From Bacteroidales bacterium (GTDB lineage: Bacteria; Bacteroidota; Bacteroidia; Bacteroidales; Muribaculaceae): DNA of 10,754 bases. A model generated the notes under the pieces. The model worked only from the letters and a program-made list of their open reading frames with translations. It made no database searches and had not been told where the DNA came from. Of this stretch, positions 5,523 through 10,754 are shown one piece after another. The position numbers and the translations under genes were made by a program. Where the stretch lies: positions 821-11,574 of the forward strand of contig JAUNCU010000075.1 of the NCBI GenBank assembly GCA_030526455.1, in the 5' to 3' direction. Each line of letters starts with the position of its first letter. Position 1 is the first letter of the stretch.

Positions 5523-6163
5523 AGTTTCAATTCTTTGTCGACGGTGATCAATACGTTGTTGCCCACGCTGGTGCTGATGATGCCGGCGCCCTGGCGCTTG
5601 GCTTCTTCCATCACCATTTGCGCCACGATGGCGTTGTTGGCCTCGTCGAGGTGGCTCACGGGCTCGTCGAGGAGGATGAAGTCGGCAGGCTGGCACAGCG
5701 TGCGGATGATGGCCACGCGCTGCTGCTGGCCTATGGAGAGTTTGCCCAGCGGGCTGTTCACCTTTTCGGGTATGCCCAGTCGCTCAAAGTAGGCAATGAT
5801 TTCCTGGTCGGTCTTGTGGCCGGTGAGGCGGTTTTTGAGTTGGATATTCTCCATGGCGGTGAGTTCGGGGAAGAGGCGCAGGTCCTGTGGCAGATAGGCG
5901 ATGTGGCGCTTTCGCACCTCGCACCACTGCGGCACGCTGAGCGAGCGAATGTCTTGCCCGTCGAAGAGCATTTGGCCTGAGTAGTCGATGCGGTAGCCGT
6001 AGATGTAGGCGCAGAGGCTCGATTTGCCGGTGCCGCTCTCGGCCGATATGAGATAGTGCTTGCCGCGCTCAAAGGTCACGTTGCGCAGCCACACTTCGCT
6101 GCGGTCTTCTTCTCGGCCGGCAAACACGGCCGGGAGCGTGTTGAGCAATTGGATATTTTGCAT
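5519..6163 (-). CDS. ABC transporter ATP-binding protein partnering the FtsX-like permease
   Basis: The 214-aa cytosolic ATPase powers the adjacent permease. Visible motifs, in order: a Walker A variant SAESGTGKSS (residues 40-49, with Ala41 where the first Gly of GxxxxGKS is expected), the Q-loop YLPQD (Gln92), the signature LSIGQQQR (141-148), Walker B FILLDEP (Asp165, Glu166) and the D-loop SHLD (169-172). The switch (H-loop) position reads GIISTSVGNN (193-202), with Ser198 where a His is normally found. I recall a similar TS-[IV]-G pattern in Bacteroides relatives, so this is probably a trait of the subfamily rather than decay. The size and order resemble LolD/FtsE-type ATPases. The stop overlaps the start of the permease gene (ATGA). 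The CNNM gene ends 55 bases upstream on the same strand, so one transcript may carry all three. No Shine-Dalgarno is seen, as usual in this phylum. Substrate unknown. Confidence 0.88.
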   Translation of the reverse strand: MQNIQLLNTLPAVFAGREEDRSEVWLRNVTFERGKHYLISAESGTGKSSLCAYIYGYRIDYSGQMLFDGQDIRSLSVPQWCEVRKRHIAYLPQDLRLFPELTAMENIQLKNRLTGHKTDQEIIAYFERLGIPEKVNSPLGKLSIGQQQRVAIIRTLCQPADFILLDEPVSHLDEANNAIVAQMVMEEAKRQGAGIISTSVGNNVLITVDKELKL

Positions 6164-6218
6164 AGCGTGATTGATAACGATTTGTGTGATAAGCGACTGT
6201 GACGTTTTGCCAGGGGGC

Positions 6219-7502
6219 TTAGGGGTTGGGGATTACGATGCGCACCAGTTCCACGCGGGCACCGTTTTTATTCACCACCGTCACCTTGAAGTTGTCAAAC
6301 TCGAGGCTTTCGCCCTCATTGGGGATGGCGCCCATGTGGTGGATGATGAGGCCGGCAATGGTTTGATACTCGTCGCTTTCGGGTATGTTGAGATGATAAT
6401 TTTCGTCGAGTTCTTCAATCTCGAGGCGGCCCGAGAATTCGAATGTGGAGGCATTGAGTTTGCGAGCCACCAGCGCGTTGCGGTCGTGTTCGTCCTGGAT
6501 GTCGCCAAATATTTCCTCCACCAGGTCTTCGAGGGTTACCATGCCGCTGGTGCCGCCAAACTCGTCGACCACAATCGCCATCGAGCGACGCTCGGCGAGC
6601 AGGTTCTGCATCATGTTTTTCGCCAGCATGGTTTCGGGGGCGAAGAGCACGGGTTTCATCTGCTCCTTCCAGTTCACGTCGGTCACGAAGAGTTCGCTCA
6701 CCGAGATAAATCCGAGCACATTGTCGATGTCGTCGTGATACACCACCAGTTTGCTCAAGCCCGTGCGCGAGAAGATTTCCACCAGTTCGTCGCGGTCGGT
6801 TTCGTTGATGTCCACCGCCACAATTTCGTTGCGAGGCACCATGCAGTCGCGCAGGTGAGTGCTGCTGAAGTCGAGCGCATTTTCAAAAATCTTCACCTCG
6901 CGCTCCACCTGTTCGTTTTCGTCCTCGCGCTTATCGATGGTTTCCTGCAGATAGGCGTCGAGTTCGGCCACGGTGAGGCGGCGCATCTTCTCGCGGGTGT
7001 TCTTGATGCCCAGAATCTTCATGAGCAGTTGCGAGAGCAGTTCGGTGAATCGCGAGAGCGGATAGAGAATGCAGTAGCACATGAAAAGCGGGAGCGAGAA
7101 CATGCGCAGCGAGGCGTTGGGGTTGATGCGGAAGATGGCTTTGGGCAGGAATTCGCCCGTGATGAGGATGATGATGGTGCCGATGATAGTGACCACAAGC
7201 AGTTGCATAAACTCGTTGCCCAGGAACATCTTGTTGATGGGTTCGCCGATGAGGTTGGCCATCGCCATACTGTAGACCACGTTCACCACATTGTTGCCCA
7301 CCAGCATGGTGGAGATAAACACGTCGCTGTGGCTGTAAAACATGTTGATAATGCGGTTCACAAGGCCACCTTTCTGGGTGTCGATTTCCATTCTCACCTT
7401 GTTGGCCGACACGAAAGCAATCTCCATGCCAGCGAAAAACGCCGACAGAAGCATCGTCACCAGGACGATAATGAGCGAGTTACTTGACATCATATCCATC
7501 AT
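6219..7502 (-). CDS. CNNM/CorC (HlyC/CorC) family membrane protein with CBS domains
   Basis: The 427-aa product (from 7502) is a DUF21/CNNM protein, a family linked to magnesium or other cation transport and misnamed hemolysin; in Bacteroidota it is also annotated GldE-like. The order is a DUF21 membrane domain with about four hydrophobic segments (residues ~8-165; FFAGMEIAFVSANKVR is the family hallmark), a linker (LTVAELDAYLQETIDKRED), two CBS domains (MVPRNEIVAVDINETDRDELVEIF onward, to GGTSGMVTLEDLVEEIFGDI) and a C-terminal CorC_HlyC domain. The GGTSGxVTxEDxxEExxGxxxDE signature is clear. Starts: ATGs lie at 7502, 7499, 7493 and 7490, all before the first membrane segment; an extension to 7583 is unlikely because it adds a non-conserved low-quality leader. 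TAATTTTG (7515-7508) is a -7 match only 5 bases before 7502, implying a leaderless message or use of 7493/7490. From memory, this gene usually directly follows lptC. Confidence 0.9.
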   Translation of the reverse strand: MMDMMSSNSLIIVLVTMLLSAFFAGMEIAFVSANKVRMEIDTQKGGLVNRIINMFYSHSDVFISTMLVGNNVVNVVYSMAMANLIGEPINKMFLGNEFMQLLVVTIIGTIIILITGEFLPKAIFRINPNASLRMFSLPLFMCYCILYPLSRFTELLSQLLMKILGIKNTREKMRRLTVAELDAYLQETIDKREDENEQVEREVKIFENALDFSSTHLRDCMVPRNEIVAVDINETDRDELVEIFSRTGLSKLVVYHDDIDNVLGFISVSELFVTDVNWKEQMKPVLFAPETMLAKNMMQNLLAERRSMAIVVDEFGGTSGMVTLEDLVEEIFGDIQDEHDRNALVARKLNASTFEFSGRLEIEELDENYHLNIPESDEYQTIAGLIIHHMGAIPNEGESLEFDNFKVTVVNKNGARVELVRIVIPNP

Positions 7503-7710
7503 GCTAACAAAATTAGTGAATTTTACCGAAAAAACCGATAATTGCCCCCCGAAAAATTTCGCATGCCCCCCCGCCAGGCTCACGAACAGATCTCACTCTC
7601 ACGGATTGTTTTCTAGATACTAACGGTCTAAACGTCGAACAGCGGCCCTCTATGCAGGAATCATTTCTTCAGAGATTGGGGTGGGGTAAGAAAATAAACC
7701 TAAATAAACA

Positions 7711-7846
7711 CCTTGGTACGGGGGAATGGGGGCTGCGCCCCTGTGGCTGGTTTTGCACACATTTGAGGCTCCGGAAACAAGTTTCCACCTCAAATGCGCA
7801 CAACCCCATCCACACCCACCACCGTGGGCCATCCCCCATCCCAAGG
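7711..7846. repeat. 136-bp nested imperfect palindrome
   Basis: The outer arms CCTTGG (7711-7716) and CCAAGG (7841-7846) continue inward as GGGGGA...TGG against CCA...TCCCCC with small bulges. Nested inside are GGGGC-TGC-GCCCC (7729-7741), a long hairpin with ATTTGAGG (7761-7768) against CCTCAAAT (7788-7795) and inner GGAAAC (7773-7778) against GTTTCC (7781-7786), and CCCAC...GTGGG near 7814-7827. This cruciform lies in the 790-base gene-free stretch 7503-8292. A further triloop hairpin, CCCGC-CCT-GCGGG, follows at 7855-7867. It could be a REP/BIME cluster, a transcript-stabilising structure or a non-coding RNA. Confidence 0.6.
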
Positions 7847-7871
7847 CAATAATCCCCGCCCTGCGGGCTAA

Positions 7872-8042
7872 AAGAAATACCCAACGGCCTTTGGCAGAGT
7901 AGCCGATGGGGGAAGGAGTTATAATAGCCCTATTTCATCAGGTGATAACCAAATTCACCATGAAGGCTCAACTGATTTAATATGTGGGGGTGCTAAAGTA
8001 ATATATACTTGTGAGCAATGTTCCGCTCAGATACCTTTTTGA
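7872..8042 (+). pseudogene. possible 3' remnant of a lost gene
   Basis: The frame with codons starting at positions divisible by 3 is open from just after a stop at 7869 to TGA at 8040-8042 and has no ATG. Its last part reads DLICGGAKVIYTCEQCSA, with a CxxC pair (tgt at 8010 and 8019) and a third Cys at 7983, reminiscent of a zinc-knuckle tail. The absence of a start, the G+C-rich repeat upstream and the composition shift within it fit the tail of a gene truncated at an insertion boundary, but an open frame of 56 codons can also be chance. Low confidence. Confidence 0.15.
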
Positions 8043-8164
8043 TAAGGCTATTTGCAGTGATGTTGTTTGTCTCGTTTTCTCTATTTTGAATTTGATTAAT
8101 TCATATTTTGTACTTTGTTTTTGTAGGGACTCAAGTATTTTATTTGTTCAATATTCAATAAGTC

Positions 8165-8195
8165 TTGTATAGAATAAAAATGTATCCTATATTTG
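8165..8195 (+). promoter_or_regulatory. promoter of the GHKL ATPase operon
   Basis: TTG at 8165-8167 and TATATTTG at 8188-8195 are 20 bases apart and match the Bacteroidota -33/-7 pair. Transcription would start near 8200-8203, giving a leader of about 90 nt. The A+T-rich surroundings increase the chance of accidental matches, but the two elements fit both in sequence and in spacing. Confidence 0.5.
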
Positions 8196-8271
8196 TAGAT
8201 TAATAAGAGTTTTTCATTGTACCATAAAATACTAATTATTCTTCAAAATCAAATGAAGCTTATTTCAAATT

Positions 8272-8291
8272 CAATAAATAGCAATAAATAG
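8272..8291 (+). repeat. 10-bp tandem duplication just before the start codon
   Basis: CAATAAATAG occurs twice in direct succession (8272-8281 and 8282-8291), one base before the ATG at 8293. It occupies the ribosome-binding zone. Bacteroidota translation starts favour A-rich, unstructured leaders rather than Shine-Dalgarno sequences, so this duplication could set translation efficiency. Confidence 0.6.
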
Positions 8292-8292
8292 T

Positions 8293-10359
8293 ATGAGCAG
8301 TTTTGGTAAAAATAAAGCAGAAAAGGATTGCAAATGGCATCCCATTTACAGAAGTGACAACGACAATGGCGTTGGGCCTAGTGAACCAATGTCTGAGAAT
8401 TTTAGACAAACCCCTTATGCTTCGCTAGTTAGAGAGGCTATTCAGAATTCTCTAGATGTCACAAAAAAGTGTACAACGGAACCAATGGAAATCAGTTTTT
8501 CTATTGGAACTATTGATACACAAAATTTTCCGAATTTTTTTGCCATCCGCAAGCACATTCAAGGGTGTATTGATAATTTTCCCAATAATGAAAAAGCGAA
8601 GAAGACTTATCTTACAATGCTATCATATATGGATAAAGTCAATAGACCGGGAAGACGTTTGCCCTTTATTCGGATTTCTGACCGCAATACTCAAGGTATG
8701 CCATATGATAACCTATCAAGCAATGATTCTCCATTCTATGCGTTTGTGAGGTCTGCTGGTGTTTCATCAAAGGCTGATGAAAGTGCTGGGGGCTCTTTTG
8801 GATTTGGGAAAGCTGCATATTTTTATTTGTCGCCGATGAGAACCATTTTGGTTTCAACTAAGACACAAGATGGCCGATATTTTTTTGAAGGTGTAGCATC
8901 TCTTTGTTCTCACAAAATAGATGGGAGAACTGTGTCGAATTTGGTCTACTATGATAATAATGAGGGGAATCCAACTACAAAATATGAAGAGATACCTGCA
9001 AGGTTTCAAAGAAAAGATGACAAAGGGAATGAAATTGGTTCTGGCACAGACATTTTTATCATGGGAGTAGACTTTGAGAATTATGGCTCAGAAGAAGATA
9101 TATATAATGAGATGTTCTGTGCAGTCCTTGAAAATTTCTGGTATGCAGTTCTTGATGGCAAGTTAGTAGTTAAAATCGGCAAAAACGATAATGAACGAAT
9201 AATCAACTCCTCCAACATCGCTGAACTAATATCAACTACTTATGAAGAACACGATATTATCAAGCGTGGCAGCAAATATAATCCTCGCCCTTATTTTGAC
9301 TCAGTTTATCGTGCTAATTCGTCAGAGAAGTATGTTCATCGTGATGTTAATTTAAGTAAAAATGAAAGACTAAGAAAAATTGCGACATTACCATTGTGGG
9401 GTACTGCAAAGTATTATTTTTATAAAAACAAGCAAGCTTCAAATCGCATATTATATATGCGAGGTCTTCGTATGAAAGTTAGCATCACCCCTGCTCGCAA
9501 TGGAGAAGGTTACTACGGTGTTATTATTTGTCCTGATGGGCAGTGTAATACCTGGCTCAGAAAAACAGAGAACCCAGCTCACGATGCATGGGAACCAAAA
9601 AGACTCGAAAGTAAAGCGGACAGAAAAATTGCGAGGGAACTGTTGTCTGTTATTGAAGAAGAGAAAGATAAGATCATACGAGAGATTTTTAATCTGGATG
9701 CAATAGAAACTGTTAAAATCAAAGGACTTGAGCAATATCTTTACATTTCGTCAGAATCAGATGATGATGATGAAAATGAGGGCGAAAGTTCAACAGAGGG
9801 TGCACCTACTGGTGTGTTTGTTGATAATGGTTTTTCTCCAACAACTGATAGTGAAAACATTCGTGATAATCCCGTTTCGGAAAATGAATCGCTACTTGGA
9901 GCGGTTCTGAAACAAAGGCCTGGAGCAACAACTCCTGATGAAAATGGGAATCTTCTTACGGGGCGAGGTTATAGAAAAATTAAAAAACCTCACACAAGTA
10001 AACATGTTTCTACAGCGAAACCTCGTCAAAGGAATACCCAAAAAAATGGAGACCCAAATAGTCATTCTTTGGAGCCCGTTTTTGTTAAGTACAGAACATT
10101 TGCACAAAATGTGAATTCAACGGTCGTTCATAAATTGATTATCAATTCTGATAAGGAGATTGAAAATGGTCGAATTGATTTGCTCATTGGTGGAGAATCG
10201 TCAGATTCGAAAATTAGTATTGTGAGTTCCTCTGAAGGAGAGGTACAGCAAAACTCAATTACAAATCTCCGTATTCCTATAGGTAAATATACCATTGAGA
10301 TTAAGTTCGCAGACAATCTAAAACACTCAATAAAGTTATCAGCTTATGAGGTTAAATAA
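8293..10359 (+). CDS. GHKL-type (MORC/MutL/Hsp90-like) ATPase, possible defence protein
   Basis: The 688-aa protein carries a GHKL ATP-binding fold at its N-terminus: the N-box SLVREAIQNSLDV with Glu48, Asn52 and Asp55; the G1 box FIRISDRNTQGMP with Asp130 and Gly135; and the G2 lid GGSFGFGKAA (Gly167, Gly170, Gly172, Lys173). A catalytic Glu and Mg-binding Asn are thus present, so it is probably an active ATPase that dimerises with ATP. The middle part (about 200-480, with ILYMRGLRM near 386-394) would be the transducer region. Next comes an acidic stretch (ESDDDDENEGE, 488-498), a long polar and basic linker to about 600, and a beta-rich tail (~605-688). No nuclease or methylase motif is seen. 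MORC-like GHKL ATPases are known in restriction and other defence loci (Iyer, Abhiman and Aravind), which is the basis for the suggestion. A+T-rich codons differ sharply from the genes to the left. The next gene overlaps its end by 14 bases. Confidence 0.85.
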   Translation: MSSFGKNKAEKDCKWHPIYRSDNDNGVGPSEPMSENFRQTPYASLVREAIQNSLDVTKKCTTEPMEISFSIGTIDTQNFPNFFAIRKHIQGCIDNFPNNEKAKKTYLTMLSYMDKVNRPGRRLPFIRISDRNTQGMPYDNLSSNDSPFYAFVRSAGVSSKADESAGGSFGFGKAAYFYLSPMRTILVSTKTQDGRYFFEGVASLCSHKIDGRTVSNLVYYDNNEGNPTTKYEEIPARFQRKDDKGNEIGSGTDIFIMGVDFENYGSEEDIYNEMFCAVLENFWYAVLDGKLVVKIGKNDNERIINSSNIAELISTTYEEHDIIKRGSKYNPRPYFDSVYRANSSEKYVHRDVNLSKNERLRKIATLPLWGTAKYYFYKNKQASNRILYMRGLRMKVSITPARNGEGYYGVIICPDGQCNTWLRKTENPAHDAWEPKRLESKADRKIARELLSVIEEEKDKIIREIFNLDAIETVKIKGLEQYLYISSESDDDDENEGESSTEGAPTGVFVDNGFSPTTDSENIRDNPVSENESLLGAVLKQRPGATTPDENGNLLTGRGYRKIKKPHTSKHVSTAKPRQRNTQKNGDPNSHSLEPVFVKYRTFAQNVNSTVVHKLIINSDKEIENGRIDLLIGGESSDSKISIVSSSEGEVQQNSITNLRIPIGKYTIEIKFADNLKHSIKLSAYEVK

Positions 10360-10754
10360 TATTTCTTTCCCATATCAGGTTTTGGGAGTAAACGACGACA
10401 TAATGCCAGGCCTCACAGACGATGCCGTAGTTATTAAGTTCGATGCGAGTGATGCCTCAAATTATAATTTGTCAGTCTCGCTGGATTTTGACAATCAATG
10501 TATAAAAGATTTGGTGAAAGATGGCTATGCAACATATGTATGTGAAGTCAATTGTATAAAGACAAATCTCAGAAAATCTGTCCATTGTAATATGCCAGAC
10601 TTCACTTTTGCGATAAATAGAAAAAGTGTGTCGGGAAATGTTGAGTTATTTTGTTATGTAACAGTTGTTAAGCCCATTAATAATTACATTAACCCTGGTT
10701 TCAATGAAGACTATCAAGGTGCGGTTTTTAACCTAACAGAGGGTGATATCTTGG
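10346..10754 (+). CDS. unrecognised protein, partner of the GHKL ATPase (5' part only)
   Basis: A frame beginning with ATG at 10346 stays open to the window edge (136 codons and one base), so the gene is truncated by the window, not broken. It starts 14 bases inside the GHKL ATPase gene, in another frame, which indicates a shared transcript and coupled translation. The start fits because residues right after it, ISFPYQVLGVNDDI, look like a structured N-terminus; a later ATG at 10400 would discard them. The visible part is soluble, without signal peptide or membrane segment, and has alternating beta-strand patterns (AVVIKFDAS, NYNLSVSLDFD, TYVCEVNC, NVELFCYVTVV), ending in FNEDYQGAVFNLTEGDIL. 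I do not recognise the family. As the second gene behind a GHKL ATPase it may supply target recognition or an effector; this is inference from position alone. Confidence 0.8.
   Translation, partial: MRLNNISFPYQVLGVNDDIMPGLTDDAVVIKFDASDASNYNLSVSLDFDNQCIKDLVKDGYATYVCEVNCIKTNLRKSVHCNMPDFTFAINRKSVSGNVELFCYVTVVKPINNYINPGFNEDYQGAVFNLTEGDIL

Noticed and set aside
5523..5696. 58-codon upstream extension of the permease
   Set aside because: Arg/Pro/His/Gln-rich and out of frame with the overlapping ATPase gene; the ATGA overlap at 5519-5522 gives a natural start.
6171..7487. Long + strand open frame (438 codons) opposite the CNNM gene
   Set aside because: His/Val/Glu/Asp-rich translation is the antisense of a well-conserved CNNM/CBS protein.
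7650..7884. Three small open frames over the nested palindrome
   Set aside because: Low-complexity Gly/Pro/His/Trp translations caused by the palindromic G+C-rich sequence.
7503..8292. tRNA gene or att site at the edge of the A+T-rich segment
   Set aside because: No cloverleaf, CCA end or matching direct repeats could be found by eye in this stretch.

Overview
The window looks like chromosomal DNA from a member of the Bacteroidota, most likely order Bacteroidales (a Muribaculaceae- or Prevotellaceae-like gut bacterium). The reasons are a lipoprotein-type LptC next to a FadL-like outer-membrane protein, a CNNM/CorC-type 'hemolysin', an FtsX-type ABC pair of a kind I recall from Bacteroides, an AAA_14/DUF4143 ATPase, and promoter-like boxes matching the Bacteroidota consensus (TTTG ... 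TAnnTTTG) with no Shine-Dalgarno sequences. The taxonomic call rests on gene content and recall, not on a search.

Layout. (1) 1-2188: envelope genes on the + strand, an outer-membrane barrel protein followed by lptC. (2) 2189-4328: a repeat-rich segment centred on one AAA_14/DUF4143 ATPase gene. The gene is bracketed by a roughly 160-bp inverted repeat with a 75-bp perfect core. It is preceded by two related 37-bp palindromes, the second lying on its promoter, and followed by two inverted copies of a hairpin built on GTGAAAGAGAACCGTCCCC. A GTAG-preceded REP-like hairpin lies between lptC and this segment. (3) 4329-7502: three genes on the - strand, transcribed in the order CNNM/CorC-like membrane protein, ABC ATPase, FtsX-like permease. 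The last two overlap by ATGA. (4) 7503-8292: a gene-free stretch with a large nested palindrome, after which base composition falls from G+C-rich (about 60% by eye) to A+T-rich (35-40% G+C by eye). (5) 8293-10754: an A+T-rich two-gene start of an operon, a 688-aa GHKL (Hsp90/MutL/MORC-like) ATPase and an overlapping unrecognised protein that runs off the window.

How the parts work together. The outer-membrane protein, LptC and the CNNM protein are envelope housekeeping functions. The ABC pair is a membrane-remodelling or export machine of unknown substrate. The A+T-rich right end has the look of laterally acquired DNA. A GHKL ATPase translationally overlapped with a family-unknown partner fits the pattern of MORC-like ATPases in phage-defence or restriction loci, but the sequence shown does not prove that role. 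The most unusual DNA is the ATPase cassette at about 2.4-4.3 kb: a single ATPase gene with an operator-like double palindrome, enclosed by long structured inverted repeats that could allow inversion or mark it as a mobile unit.
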